From Candidatus Methylopumilus rimovensis (lineage in GTDB: Bacteria > Pseudomonadota > Gammaproteobacteria > Burkholderiales > Methylophilaceae), in assembly GCF_006364615.1 (NCBI RefSeq), contig NZ_CP040986.1, forward strand, positions 372,001 to 436,000: a DNA stretch of 64,000 nucleotides, in the 5' to 3' direction. Below the pieces are notes generated by a model, which saw only the letters and a list, made by a program, of their open reading frames with translations, made no database searches and was not told where the DNA came from. Shown in pieces: positions 53,587-62,888 of the stretch. How positions within the stretch are numbered: the stretch's first letter is position 1; every line of letters starts with the position of its first letter. Made by a program: the position numbers and the translations under genes.

Positions 53587-53593
53587 GTTAAGT

Positions 53594-53977
53594 TTATTTA
53601 CCTTGTTTACTCTTTAGATCCGCAATGGCTGATTTAATTGCGTCTTCCGCTAAGACTGAGCAGTGTATTTTAACAGGGGGTAATGCTAACTCTTCTGCAA
53701 TAGCTGAGTTTTTAATTTCAGATGCTTGGTCTAATGTTTTACCTTTTAACCATTCGGTCACGAGTGAGCTCGAAGCAATCGCAGAACCACAGCCGTAGGT
53801 TTTAAACTTTGCATCTTCAATCACACCATCATCAGTCACTTTAATTTGTAATTTCATTACGTCACCACATGCTGGCGCACCGACCATGCCGGTACCGACG
53901 TGTGGATCATTCTTATCGAGGGATCCCACATTTCTTGGGTTTTCATAGTGATCTAAAACTTTATCGCTGTATGCCAT
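53594..53977 (-). CDS. iscU: Fe-S cluster scaffold IscU
   Basis: The scaffold on which IscS-derived sulfur and iron form a cluster. It has 127 residues from ATG 53977, preceded by AAGGA at 6 bases; a longer open frame extends upstream but is not needed. Cys37, Cys63 and Cys106 and the nearby Asp39 are the cluster ligands, and LPPVKIHC is the HscA recognition motif. The neighbour iscS ends 17 bases upstream. Confidence 0.96.
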   Translation of the reverse strand: MAYSDKVLDHYENPRNVGSLDKNDPHVGTGMVGAPACGDVMKLQIKVTDDGVIEDAKFKTYGCGSAIASSSLVTEWLKGKTLDQASEIKNSAIAEELALPPVKIHCSVLAEDAIKSAIADLKSKQGK

Positions 53978-53994
53978 ATATGTCCTTAAAAAAA

Positions 53995-55206
53995 CTAGTG
54001 GGCAGCCCACTCAACTTTACTAATATCAATGCCATCTTTAAACATTTCCCACAATGGTGAGAGCTCTCTTAATTTTTGAATCTTGTCTTTTAGTAATTGA
54101 ATCGTAAAATCTACATCAGCTTCTGTGGTAAAGCGTCCAATCGAAAAACGAATAGAGCTATGAGCTAATTCATCTGAGCGACCTAGTGCACGCAATACAT
54201 AGCTTGGTTCCAAACTAGCTGACGTACATGCAGAACCGCTTGAGACCGCAATATCTTTCACTGCCATGATGAGTGATTCACCTTCAACATAGTTAAAGCT
54301 GATATTAAGATTATGTGGGATGCGATGTTTTAAGTCGCCATTCACATAAACCTCTTCAATGCTTTGTAAGCCTTGAAGTAATTTATCCCGTAATTTTATG
54401 ATGCGTTCATTCTCTGATTTCATTTCTAAGCGAGCGATTCTGAATGCTTCACCCATGCCTACAATTTGGTGTGTGGCTAGCGTACCTGAACGCATGCCGC
54501 GCTCATGACCACCGCCATGCATTTGCGCCTCAATACGAATACGTGGTTTACGTCTTACATAAAGCGCACCAATACCCTTAGGTCCGTATGTTTTGTGTGC
54601 AGAAAAACTCATTAAATCTACAGGTAATTTTTCAAGGTCGATATCAACCTTACCAGTCGCTTGCGCAGCATCTACATGAAAGATAACTTTTTCATTTCGG
54701 CAGATATTACCTAGGGCTTCTATGTCTTGAATCACACCAATTTCATTATTGACAATCATGACAGAGGCTAAAACCGTATCTGGGCGAATGGCTTTTTTAA
54801 ATTTTTCTAAATCGACTAAGCCATTAGGCTCAGGCTCTAAATAAGTCGCCGTGAAACCCTCGCGTTCAAGTTCACGCACCGCATCGATGACTGCTTTATG
54901 TTCAGTCGCAATCGTTAAGACGTGCTTACCTTTGGTGCTATAAAAATGACTCGCACCTTTGATCGCTAAGTTATTAGATTCAGTAGCGCCTGACGTCCAA
55001 ACAATTTCCCTAGGGTCAGCATTGACGAGTTTAGCGACTTCTTCACGCGCCTCTTCCACTGCTTTTTCTGCAGTCCAACCAAAGCTATGGCTTCTTGATG
55101 CAGGATTGCCAAAATGTTCTGTGATATACGGAATCATTTTTTCGGCGACACGGGGATCAATCGGTGTCGTTGCTGAGTAATCTAAATAAATTGGTTTACG
55201 TTCCAT
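53995..55206 (-). CDS. iscS: Cysteine desulfurase IscS
   Basis: A PLP enzyme that takes sulfur from cysteine for Fe-S clusters and tRNA thiolation. It has 403 residues. Evident are [16 protein letters not shown] at the N-terminus, [13 protein letters not shown], the PLP-Lys in [12 protein letters not shown], the catalytic Cys loop [21 protein letters not shown] and the IscU-binding tail [20 protein letters not shown] 55218, four codons upstream and 3 bases past the preceding stop, is an alternative start. Confidence 0.96.
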   Translation of the reverse strand: MERKPIYLDYSATTPIDPRVAEKMIPYITEHFGNPASRSHSFGWTAEKAVEEAREEVAKLVNADPREIVWTSGATESNNLAIKGASHFYSTKGKHVLTIATEHKAVIDAVRELEREGFTATYLEPEPNGLVDLEKFKKAIRPDTVLASVMIVNNEIGVIQDIEALGNICRNEKVIFHVDAAQATGKVDIDLEKLPVDLMSFSAHKTYGPKGIGALYVRRKPRIRIEAQMHGGGHERGMRSGTLATHQIVGMGEAFRIARLEMKSENERIIKLRDKLLQGLQSIEEVYVNGDLKHRIPHNLNISFNYVEGESLIMAVKDIAVSSGSACTSASLEPSYVLRALGRSDELAHSSIRFSIGRFTTEADVDFTIQLLKDKIQKLRELSPLWEMFKDGIDISKVEWAAH

Positions 55207-55221
55207 ATGTTCGGTCATCTC

Positions 55222-56367
55222 TTATGCCGCGATTGCGGTCAGTTGTTTTAATGTTTGTAATTCTTTTTTTAATGTTTCAATAAATGATGTGACATCATTT
55301 ATTGTGTTTTGGTTTCCAAAACTAATACGCAATGCACCACGCGCTAAATCTTCATCGATACCCATAGCAAGTAATACATGACTTGGTTCTTTATTGACGC
55401 TTGAGCATGCAGAACCGCTCGCAATCGCAAAACCTTTTTTATCTAATGCAGTGAGTAGCGTTGAACCCTCGATATCTTTAAATGCAAAGAAAGTGGTGTT
55501 GCTTAGTCTTTTTACTTTTTCAGAAAAAATTTCAGCACCCAATGTTTTTAAATGAAATTCGAGTGTTGTTTGAAGTTCACGTGAACGCATGGATGATTCT
55601 TTTAATGATTCTGAAATCAATTCGCACGCTTTACCAAAACCTACAATCGCAGCAATATTTTCAGTGCCACTCCTTAAATTCTTCTCTTGTCCGCCACCAT
55701 AAATAAGGGGCTCAATATCAGAGCGCTTATTTAAGATTAAAGCACCTACACCTTGAGGGCCATAAATTTTATGGCTAGAAAGTGTCATTGCATCAATCTC
55801 AAGCTCATCAAAGCGCACCTCCATTTTTCCAAAGGCTTGCACAGCATCTGTATGCGAGATTGCTTTTTTTCCTTTTGCAAAATCAGATAGGCGAGAGACC
55901 TCTTGAATCACACCTGTCTCATTATTCGCTAACATCACAGAGACAAGGCTAATATTATCTGCAGTGATACTTTTATAAGCTTCATCCGGTATCACGCCAT
56001 CATGATTTACTTTGAGTAAGTCTTGATGCCAGCCCTGATGCGTGAGGGCTTCCATGGGGCGTGCGACACAAGGGTGTTCAATATTGCTTCGTACCAAAGT
56101 GCTTTGAGGATTTTTAATCGCCGCACCATGCACGATCATGTTATTGGCTTCAGTGCCACCTGAAGTAAAGATAACTTCAGAAGGGTGAGCGTGAATGGCT
56201 AATGCCACTTGTTCACGCGCTTCTTCAATCGCTGTTCTCGCATGCCGACCGAAACTATGTTGGCTTGTCGGATTACCTTGCTGTGTTTCAAGGTAAGGCA
56301 TCATGACGCTCAAGACTTTTTTGTCTATGGCCGTTGTCGCGTTATGATCAAAATAAACTTTTTGCAT
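55222..56367 (-). CDS. Second cysteine desulfurase (NifS/IscS-like)
   Basis: A 381-residue aminotransferase class V enzyme with YFDHNATTAID, TSGGTEANNM, PLP-Lys in LSSHKIYGPQG and catalytic Cys in ASGSACSSVNKEPSHVLLAMG. It is clearly related to IscS but is shorter, and it lacks the WEMFKDGID tail used to dock IscU. All catalytic residues are present. It lies between iscR and iscS, with 6 bases to iscR and a 3-base junction to iscS, so both desulfurases are made together. Similar pairs occur in other betaproteobacteria; the division of labour is not known to me. Confidence 0.88.
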   Translation of the reverse strand: MQKVYFDHNATTAIDKKVLSVMMPYLETQQGNPTSQHSFGRHARTAIEEAREQVALAIHAHPSEVIFTSGGTEANNMIVHGAAIKNPQSTLVRSNIEHPCVARPMEALTHQGWHQDLLKVNHDGVIPDEAYKSITADNISLVSVMLANNETGVIQEVSRLSDFAKGKKAISHTDAVQAFGKMEVRFDELEIDAMTLSSHKIYGPQGVGALILNKRSDIEPLIYGGGQEKNLRSGTENIAAIVGFGKACELISESLKESSMRSRELQTTLEFHLKTLGAEIFSEKVKRLSNTTFFAFKDIEGSTLLTALDKKGFAIASGSACSSVNKEPSHVLLAMGIDEDLARGALRISFGNQNTINDVTSFIETLKKELQTLKQLTAIAA

Positions 56368-56373
56368 ATTGGG

Positions 56374-56856
56374 TTAACTAGCTTTAGCTAAATTGTCTTG
56401 ATTAAGTTTATCGTTCAAGAAAAAAATTGCACGCTCATGATTCTTAACGTCTTTAGATTGAGCTTCGACAAGGTGCGCTAAAGTTAAACTTTCAAGGTAA
56501 TCTAAAATTTTGGTATTAATGGATGCCCAAAGATCATGGGTAATACAGCGTCCGCCTTCATGGCAATTTTCTTTGCCAGCGCATTGTGTGGCATCAATCT
56601 CTTCGTCGACAGCACTGATAATAGACTTCACTGTAATGTCTTGATGTTTTTTAGCTAGGTGATAACCGCCACCAGGACCGCGAACACTTTTTACAATGCC
56701 TTCACGTCGCATGCGACTAAAAAGTTGCTCAAGATAAGATAAAGAAATGGATTGTCGCTCACTGATGTCAGCTAAAGTGACAGGCTTTTCTGACTCGTTG
56801 AGCGCGAGATCAAGAATGGCAGTGACTGCAAAACGACCCTTGGTAGTCAGACGCAT
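56374..56856 (-). CDS. iscR: Fe-S cluster regulator IscR
   Basis: An Rrf2-family repressor that senses Fe-S status with its own [2Fe-2S] cluster and controls the isc operon. It has 160 residues. The winged helix (1-70) shows [19 protein letters not shown] and [31 protein letters not shown], and the ligand cysteines are in [13 protein letters not shown]. It is the first gene of the operon and has a matching type 1 IscR site in its own promoter. Confidence 0.95.
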   Translation of the reverse strand: MRLTTKGRFAVTAILDLALNESEKPVTLADISERQSISLSYLEQLFSRMRREGIVKSVRGPGGGYHLAKKHQDITVKSIISAVDEEIDATQCAGKENCHEGGRCITHDLWASINTKILDYLESLTLAHLVEAQSKDVKNHERAIFFLNDKLNQDNLAKAS

Positions 56857-56913
56857 AAGAAAATCCTTTTATCTTTAAACTTATAAGAAATTTTTGAAAT
56901 TTCCGAAGCTTAG

Positions 56914-56946
56914 ACTATAGAATAACCTAACATTTTAGTCAAGTAT
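56914..56946 (-). promoter_or_regulatory. isc promoter with overlapping IscR type 1 site
   Basis: On the minus strand TTGACT (-35, 56937-56942) and TATAGT (-10, 56914-56919) are exactly 17 bases apart. The 25-base sequence 56922-56946 matches the IscR type 1 pattern ATASYYGACTRWWWYAGTCRRSTAT at 21 of 25 places by eye and covers the -35 and spacer. This predicts negative autoregulation. The site touches the cysE stop codon. Confidence 0.75.
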
Positions 56947-57692
56947 TATTTAGAGGTCTTTTTCTTGAGCGAGAAGGCTTTGGCGAGCTTGAGATCCTCG
57001 TTGGCCCTAGGCTTCAAGGACTTGATTTGAGCTTCTAAACGCTCAATCGTTTGGTTTTGTTTTCTAATGGCCGACATTAAATGATCGATATTTTTATGCA
57101 TGGGATCAGGCTCATCTTTACCCACTGCATAAGCGTTAAAGGCTGGCAATTGCACCGCACTTTTTTGTTTTGTTTTGCCTTCTTCTTCAACAATGCGCGC
57201 AGGAATACCGACGGCCGTCGCTTTAGCTGGCACGTCTTTCACCACCACTGCATTGGATCCGATTTTAGCTCCGCGTCCGATGGTAATAGGGCCTAAGATT
57301 TTGGCGCCCGCACCAATAACGACACCTTGCTTTAACGTAGGATGACGCTTACCTTTATTCCAAGATGTGCCCCCTAATGTGACGCCATGATAGAGCGTGC
57401 AATCATCTTCAATTATCGCGGTTTCACCAATCACGACCCCCATACCATGATCAATGAATACACGACGACCAATTGTCGCGCCTGGATGAATTTCAATACC
57501 GGTGAACCAACGACCGATATGAGAAATCATGCGACCTAACCAGTAAAATTTAATTTGCCAAAAAGCGTGAGCTAGTCGGTGAATGAGTAATGCATGCACA
57601 CCAGGGTAGGTCGTTAGTACTTCAAGTGTTGACCTCGCGGCTGGGTCGCGTTCAAACACAATAGCAATATCTTCTCTAATTTTTTTAAACAT
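56946..57692 (-). CDS. cysE: Serine O-acetyltransferase (CysE)
   Basis: Makes O-acetylserine, the precursor of cysteine. It has 248 residues: an N-terminal helical SATase domain (about 1-60) and a left-handed beta-helix of hexapeptide repeats ([52 protein letters not shown]). Catalytic Asp and His lie around FIDHGMG and YHGVTLGG. A Lys-rich coiled tail (about 200-248) is longer than in E. coli. It lies upstream of iscR on the same strand, linking cysteine supply to the desulfurases. Confidence 0.95.
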   Translation of the reverse strand: MFKKIREDIAIVFERDPAARSTLEVLTTYPGVHALLIHRLAHAFWQIKFYWLGRMISHIGRWFTGIEIHPGATIGRRVFIDHGMGVVIGETAIIEDDCTLYHGVTLGGTSWNKGKRHPTLKQGVVIGAGAKILGPITIGRGAKIGSNAVVVKDVPAKATAVGIPARIVEEEGKTKQKSAVQLPAFNAYAVGKDEPDPMHKNIDHLMSAIRKQNQTIERLEAQIKSLKPRANEDLKLAKAFSLKKKTSK

Positions 57693-57755
57693 AATTGAAA
57701 TTATCGCATGAAACGCTAAACTTGACTAAATTGCTAGGTTAATAAAAAACCTTCA

Positions 57756-58499
57756 TTAAGATTTTATTTTTTTTTGAACCTGCGTTAATATGCCGCGCAG
57801 AATATTGACTTCATCGATCTCGAGTTGTGCTCTCGTGAAAAGAATATGAAGCCGTTGCATCAAACGCTCACCTTGAACCTTATCTAGGAAATCAATTTCG
57901 TCTAGCATGATTTCTAAATGCGACAAGAATCCCATCAAGCTATCATGATCCGCTAAGAGATCTAAGTCTTTGATATAGAGCTTAGGTGAATTTGTTGAGA
58001 TGCTTGACTGCCTTAATTCGTGACATACCACTTGCACGGCTTGGGCTAAATTAAGCGATGAGTAATTTGGGTTAGCATTAATAAAACTTAACATTTGGCA
58101 TTGATTTGTTTCAAGATTTGAAAGGCCACTCGTTTCATTACCAAAGACAAAAGCCACATCAGACTGATCTGCAATACGAATCATTTCGTTTGCGACTTCA
58201 CGAATATCTAAATAGGGTTGAGATAATTCGCGTCTTCTTGCAGACAAACCTACAGCGAGCTTGACACCTTTTAAAGCACTCTTTAAATCATCGACAACGT
58301 GCGCATTCATTAGAATATCATCAGCCCCCGACGCCATTGCAGTCGCTTCAGAATGTGGAAATTTTTTAGGTGATACGAGATAAAGCGAATGAATGCCCAT
58401 CGTCTTCATCGCACGCGCAGTAGCGCCAATATTACCTGGATGACTTGTCTGGCAAAGAATAATTCGAATTCGATTGAGTGCTTCTGAAGTAGCGACCAT
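57756..58499 (-). CDS. trmJ: tRNA (cytidine/uridine-32-2'-O)-methyltransferase TrmJ
   Basis: A SpoU/TrmH-class knotted methyltransferase that modifies position 32 of the tRNA anticodon loop. It has 247 residues. The three SPOUT motifs are visible: IILCQTSHPGNIGATARAMKTMG, FVFGNETSGLSN and NPNYSSLNLAQAVQVV. The C-terminal helical extension (about 165-247) is the TrmJ dimerisation region. It lies between cysE and the divergent suhB, a common neighbour pair in proteobacteria. Confidence 0.92.
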   Translation of the reverse strand: MVATSEALNRIRIILCQTSHPGNIGATARAMKTMGIHSLYLVSPKKFPHSEATAMASGADDILMNAHVVDDLKSALKGVKLAVGLSARRRELSQPYLDIREVANEMIRIADQSDVAFVFGNETSGLSNLETNQCQMLSFINANPNYSSLNLAQAVQVVCHELRQSSISTNSPKLYIKDLDLLADHDSLMGFLSHLEIMLDEIDFLDKVQGERLMQRLHILFTRAQLEIDEVNILRGILTQVQKKIKS

Positions 58500-58593
58500 G
58501 GAGTTCCTTCATGTAAAATAGCATTTTATCAAGTCTATAAAAAAACAAAGATTTAAATAGACACGTTCTTATAAAAAAGAAAGAAATCCATTT

Positions 58594-59394
58594 ATGCATC
58601 CGATGTTAAACATTGCAGTGAAGGCAGCTAGGCGCGCAGGCGCCATTATTAATCGAGCATCGCAAGATATCGGAACTTTAACTATTAAAAGTAAAAACTT
58701 TAACGACTTTGTAAGTGAAGTCGATGTCGCGGCTGAGCGCGCAATTATTGATACCTTAAAAGATGCATATCCTACACATGGTTTCTTAGGGGAAGAATCA
58801 GGTTCGACATCGCATCAAAGTGATTTCATTTGGATCATTGACCCATTAGATGGCACCACAAATTTCTTACATGGCTTTCCACAGTATTGCGTATCAATTG
58901 CGTTGCAACATAAAGGTGAGATCACTCAAGCGGTCATCTACGAACCTAATCGAAATGATTTATATACAGCGACCAAAGGGCGTGGTGCGTTCTTAAATGA
59001 CAAACGTATCCGCGTTTCGAAATGTGACAAGCTTCAAGAGTCTTTAATTGGCACAGGTTTTCCATTTCGTGACTTTAAGCACCTTGATACTTATTTAGGT
59101 ATGTTTAAATCCATGCTTCAAAAAACAACAGGCATTAGACGGCCAGGTTCAGCTGCGCTAGATTTAGCTTACGTTGCCAATGGATCGCTTGATGGTTTTT
59201 GGGAAATAGGTTTATCCCCATGGGATATTGCAGCGGGCGGACTTTTGGTTCGAGAAGCAGGTGGCATTATTTCAAACTTAAATGGCAAAGAGGGCTGGCT
59301 TCAGTCCGGCAACATCTTAGCTGCCTCACCTAAAATTTATGATGCCATGGTCGAAACCTTGGCGCCGCACTTAACAAACGATATTAAAGTTTAG
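58594..59394 (+). CDS. suhB: Inositol-1-monophosphatase family protein SuhB
   Basis: A metal-dependent phosphatase of 266 residues. In E. coli SuhB also joins the Nus antitermination complex on rRNA operons. Metal motifs are GEESG (about 68), [14 protein letters not shown] (about 85-100) and [17 protein letters not shown] (about 210). It is divergent from trmJ and overlaps the slyD stop by 4 bases. Confidence 0.92.
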   Translation: MHPMLNIAVKAARRAGAIINRASQDIGTLTIKSKNFNDFVSEVDVAAERAIIDTLKDAYPTHGFLGEESGSTSHQSDFIWIIDPLDGTTNFLHGFPQYCVSIALQHKGEITQAVIYEPNRNDLYTATKGRGAFLNDKRIRVSKCDKLQESLIGTGFPFRDFKHLDTYLGMFKSMLQKTTGIRRPGSAALDLAYVANGSLDGFWEIGLSPWDIAAGGLLVREAGGIISNLNGKEGWLQSGNILAASPKIYDAMVETLAPHLTNDIKV

Positions 59395-59870
59395 TGGTGA
59401 TGACCACCCGCACCGTGCACGTGCTGGTGTGATACTTCTTCTTGATTTGCAGAGCGTACATCTTTAATAGTCGCTTTAAAAATAATACGTTGACCAGCCC
59501 ATGGATGATTACCGTCAACGACAACTTTTCCATCGGCAATATTGGTTACTGTATATAAGATGACTTCACCGGTTTCATCCTCCCCTTCGAATTGCGCACC
59601 TTCTTTCAAATTTTCTGGAGGAAAAGCTGACGCAGGCTCTATTTGTACAAGTTCTGCATCGTATTCTCCAAAAGCATCTACAGGTTCCAGGGCTAATTCA
59701 ATTGTGTCGCCAATATTTTTTCCATGCATTGCTTCTTCCACTTTTGGAAAAATATTGTCATAGCCGCCATGAAGATAAGCTACAGGCTGATCACTTGATT
59801 CCAAAATAACGCCATCAGCATCTTTAAGTTCATAGGTCATGGTGACCACTGTGTTCATGGAGACTTGCAT
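59391..59870 (-). CDS. slyD: FKBP-type peptidyl-prolyl isomerase SlyD
   Basis: A prolyl isomerase and chaperone with metal-binding tail. From ATG 59870 (AAGGAA about 6 bases upstream) it has 159 residues. The FKBP part carries [18 protein letters not shown] and [25 protein letters not shown]; an insert-in-flap domain (about 70-125, [20 protein letters not shown]) follows; the tail [11 protein letters not shown] can bind nickel or zinc but is shorter than the E. coli tail. A further ATG four codons in is possible. Confidence 0.92.
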   Translation of the reverse strand: MQVSMNTVVTMTYELKDADGVILESSDQPVAYLHGGYDNIFPKVEEAMHGKNIGDTIELALEPVDAFGEYDAELVQIEPASAFPPENLKEGAQFEGEDETGEVILYTVTNIADGKVVVDGNHPWAGQRIIFKATIKDVRSANQEEVSHQHVHGAGGHHH

Positions 59871-59944
59871 AAAAATTTCCTTCAAATGTTTTTTAATATT
59901 TTATAGGGGATGAAAGGAGTGAGGTGCGACTTTTTATAATTATT

Positions 59945-61567
59945 TTAATGCCCGTGATCGTGATCAAGGAGGGTGTAAAAATTAGAGGGCTTCAGAATCG
60001 TAGGTTTTGCAACCTTTAATTGTTTTGGATAATCGCGACTAAAGTGAAGCCCGCGACTTTCATGTCGTGCGATGGCTGACTCCACAATGAGTTCTGCTAC
60101 CTGCAAAAGATTTCTTAACTCAATGAGATTGTGACTTACTTTAAAGTTGGTATAAAACTCATGCACTTCATCACGTAACATATGAATACGATGAAGCGCG
60201 CGTGATAAACGTTTATTGGTTCTCACAATACCCACATAATTCCACATGAATCTTCGTAATTCATTCCAAGTGTGGGTGATTAGAATTTCTTCATCCGCAT
60301 CGGTTACACGACTCTCATCCCAGTGAGGTAAATCAAAACTGGATACATCTACTTTTGAATTCAGAATATGTTTTGCGACCGCATCACCAAATACCAAGCA
60401 TTCAAGAAGTGAATTGCTCGCCAAACGGTTCGCGCCATGAAGGCCTGTGTAAGCAGTTTCACCAATCGCATAAAGATGCGCTAAATCGGTTTGACCCGAT
60501 AAATCAGTCATCACACCGCCGCAGCTATAGTGAGCAGCAGGGACTACTGGGATCCATTCTTTCGTGATGTCGATCCCTAATTCTAAACAGCGTGCATAGA
60601 TCGTCGGAAAATGTGACTTAATAAAATCAGGGGCCTTATGTGAGATATCTAAATAGACACAATCGATACCGCGCTTCTTCATTTCAAAGTCAATCGCTCG
60701 TGCCACAATATCACGCGAGGCTAGTTCGCCTCTTTCATCATATTCATCCATGAAGCGAGATCCGTCGGGCAATTTTAAAAGGCCGCCTTCACCTCTTACA
60801 ATTTCAGAGATTAAAAAAGATTTAGCTTTAGGGTGGAATAGGCAGGTTGGATGAAATTGGATGAATTCCATATTAGCAACCCTGCAACCCGCACGCCAAG
60901 CCATCGCTACACCATCCCCTGTACTCACATCAGGGTTCGTTGTATAGAGATAGACTTTACTCACGCCACCCGCTGCAAGAATCGTCTCGTGCGACGCGAT
61001 TGTAATCACTTTGCCGGTTTTATTATTTAAGACATAAGCACCTAAGCATCGATTCGATTTAATTTTTGTAACTTTTAAAGATTTGTTTTCTGTGATGAGG
61101 TCGACCGCAATATGGTTTTCTAGCATCGTGATATTAGGATGTGATTTAACTTGATCACTTAAAGTTTTTTGTATCGCACGACCCGTGGCATCTTTGGCAT
61201 GCACGACGCGCCTGTGGCTATGCCCACCTTCTTGAGTTAAATGAAATTGTTGTGTGGCTTCATCTCGACTAAAGGGTACATCTAAATCGATAAGCCACTG
61301 AATGGCTTCCTGACCATGAGATGCCACAAAGCTTGCCACCTTAGGGTCCGTTAAACCACCCCCTACAAATTCGGTATCCTTCGCATGACTTTCAACGGAG
61401 TCGTCACTCGACATGACGGCAGCAACCCCGCCTTGGGCCCACTGACTTGAGCTATCTAAAATCTCACGCTTACTCACAATGAGTACTTTTTTATGGTCCG
61501 CGAGTTTAAGCGCTGAGGTAAGTCCGGCTAGACCGCTTCCTATAATGAGCACATCACAACGTAACAT
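59945..61567 (-). CDS. nadB: L-aspartate oxidase (NadB)
   Basis: A flavoprotein that oxidises aspartate to iminoaspartate for NAD synthesis. From ATG 61567 it has 540 residues, the E. coli length; the open frame runs 14 codons further upstream, but homology starts at CDVLIIGSGLAGLTSALKLAD. FAD and active-site segments include SSQWAQGGVAAVMSSDDS, EGGHSHRRVVHAKDATGRAI, FIQFHPTCLF and ASNSLLECLVFG. It is divergent from rpoE, as in E. coli. nadA and nadC are not in the window. Confidence 0.95.
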   Translation of the reverse strand: MLRCDVLIIGSGLAGLTSALKLADHKKVLIVSKREILDSSSQWAQGGVAAVMSSDDSVESHAKDTEFVGGGLTDPKVASFVASHGQEAIQWLIDLDVPFSRDEATQQFHLTQEGGHSHRRVVHAKDATGRAIQKTLSDQVKSHPNITMLENHIAVDLITENKSLKVTKIKSNRCLGAYVLNNKTGKVITIASHETILAAGGVSKVYLYTTNPDVSTGDGVAMAWRAGCRVANMEFIQFHPTCLFHPKAKSFLISEIVRGEGGLLKLPDGSRFMDEYDERGELASRDIVARAIDFEMKKRGIDCVYLDISHKAPDFIKSHFPTIYARCLELGIDITKEWIPVVPAAHYSCGGVMTDLSGQTDLAHLYAIGETAYTGLHGANRLASNSLLECLVFGDAVAKHILNSKVDVSSFDLPHWDESRVTDADEEILITHTWNELRRFMWNYVGIVRTNKRLSRALHRIHMLRDEVHEFYTNFKVSHNLIELRNLLQVAELIVESAIARHESRGLHFSRDYPKQLKVAKPTILKPSNFYTLLDHDHGH

Positions 61568-61583
61568 TTTTAGTATTTTCCAT

Positions 61584-61610
61584 GAACTAATTAAAAGAGA
61601 GGGCGTCAAT
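61584..61610 (+). promoter_or_regulatory. Candidate sigma-E-type promoter of rpoE
   Basis: AACT (61585-61588) within TGAACTA, then 16 bases, then TCAAT (61606-61610) resembles the RpoE pattern GGAACTT-N16-TCAAA. It is imperfect, and the region is AT-rich enough to hold other promoters. It would give autoregulation of the sigma-E operon. Confidence 0.35.
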
Positions 61611-61678
61611 CAACATATATATAGTATGTTTTAGGTTTTTTTTATTTTTAAGATTCATTCAGGGGTTTATAAAATACG

Positions 61679-62398
61679 ATGCCAAGACTTAACAATAACA
61701 TAGAACAAACTAAATTATCACTCGTTCAAGATAGGCCTGCCGTGTATACTTCAGAGCATGTTGAATCATCGCCAAGCCAACCTGTGAGTGACAAAATAGA
61801 AAATCCGAATCGTGCACTTGATCAAGTTCTAGTGGAAAGTGCGCAAAAAGGGGATAAAAAAGCCTTTGGTCTTTTGGTTGAAAAATACCATAGAAAATTA
61901 GGCCGTATTCTCACCCGCATGGTGCGCGATCAAACTGAAATTGAAGATATCGTGCAAGAGACTTTTATCAAAGCCTATCGTGCACTCCCTAACTTTAGGG
62001 GCGATAGTGCCTTTTATACATGGCTCTATCGTATTGGCATTAATACGGCAAAAAATCATTTAGTCGCGATGGGTAAACGCCCACGTAACATGACTGAGTT
62101 TGAAAATGAAGACGGTGAGTTTGAAGAAACCCATCAAGTGGCGGAAGCTGATAATCCAGAGACCACGCTTTTGACTAAAGAGATTGGTATTACGGTCAAT
62201 ACTGCGATTGAATCTTTACCAGAAGAATTAAAAGTCGCGATTACATTACGCGAAATTGAAGGTTTAAGTTATGAAGAAATTGCGGAGCTCATGGATTGCC
62301 CCATTGGCACGGTGCGTTCACGTATTTTTAGAGCGCGTGAAACAATTGCAGAGAAATTAAAACCATTATTGTCACAACACAATAATAAACGTTGGTAG
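61679..62398 (+). CDS. rpoE: ECF sigma factor RpoE (AlgU)
   Basis: Envelope-stress sigma factor. Region 2 includes QKGDKKAFGLLVEKYHRKL and IVQETFIKAYRALPNFRGDSAFYTWLYRIGINTAKNHLV; region 4 is SLPEELKVAITLREIEGLSYEEIAELMDCPIGTVRSRIFRARE. Homology to RpoE begins near residue 47 (DQVLVESAQKGDKKAF), so the 239-residue reading has about 45 extra N-terminal residues that look unstructured. Alternatively translation starts later at a non-ATG codon. It heads rpoE-rseA-rseB-rseC. Confidence 0.94.
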   Translation: MPRLNNNIEQTKLSLVQDRPAVYTSEHVESSPSQPVSDKIENPNRALDQVLVESAQKGDKKAFGLLVEKYHRKLGRILTRMVRDQTEIEDIVQETFIKAYRALPNFRGDSAFYTWLYRIGINTAKNHLVAMGKRPRNMTEFENEDGEFEETHQVAEADNPETTLLTKEIGITVNTAIESLPEELKVAITLREIEGLSYEEIAELMDCPIGTVRSRIFRARETIAEKLKPLLSQHNNKRW

Positions 62399-62422
62399 AT
62401 TTATTTTTAAAGGAAAAGCGAT

Positions 62423-62881
62423 ATGAAAGAAAAAATTTCAACACTCCTCGATGACGAGCTCGATATTAAAAGCTCAAGTCATACAGTGTCGGAGATTATT
62501 AAGGACAAACGTTTACGTGAACGTTTTGAAGCCTATCAATTGATTCGTGATGCTATGAAAAACGAATTAAGTGATGCCACACTTTCATCTCAATCTATCT
62601 TAGATGCGATTGATAAAGAGCCTATCCAAATTCAATTCAATAACCATAAAAAACTATCCGATGTGATGGCTATCGCAAGTCCCGATTGGATGTCATGGCG
62701 GATCGCGGCATCATTTATCGCGGTGCTTTTTGTGGGCGCTATGATCACGATGAATCCACTTCGTATGAACACATCAAATGCTGTTGAAATTGCACAAGAT
62801 ATTCCAAATGAATATATTGAAGCACATCAAATGTTAGCGCCGACGAATGTCGCGTTATATGTTGAAACACAAGCCAAATAA
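62423..62881 (+). CDS. rseA: Anti-sigma-E factor RseA
   Basis: A single-pass inner-membrane protein that holds RpoE inactive until cleaved by DegS/RseP-type proteases. It has 152 residues: a cytoplasmic N-domain starting KEKISTLLDDELD with RLRERFEAYQLIRDAMK (the anti-sigma fold), a membrane helix at about 92-110 (RIAASFIAVLFVGAMITM) and a short periplasmic tail. AAGGAAAAGCG precedes the ATG. Position directly after rpoE confirms the assignment despite low conservation. Confidence 0.88.
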   Translation: MKEKISTLLDDELDIKSSSHTVSEIIKDKRLRERFEAYQLIRDAMKNELSDATLSSQSILDAIDKEPIQIQFNNHKKLSDVMAIASPDWMSWRIAASFIAVLFVGAMITMNPLRMNTSNAVEIAQDIPNEYIEAHQMLAPTNVALYVETQAK

Positions 62882-62888
62882 TTTTTTT

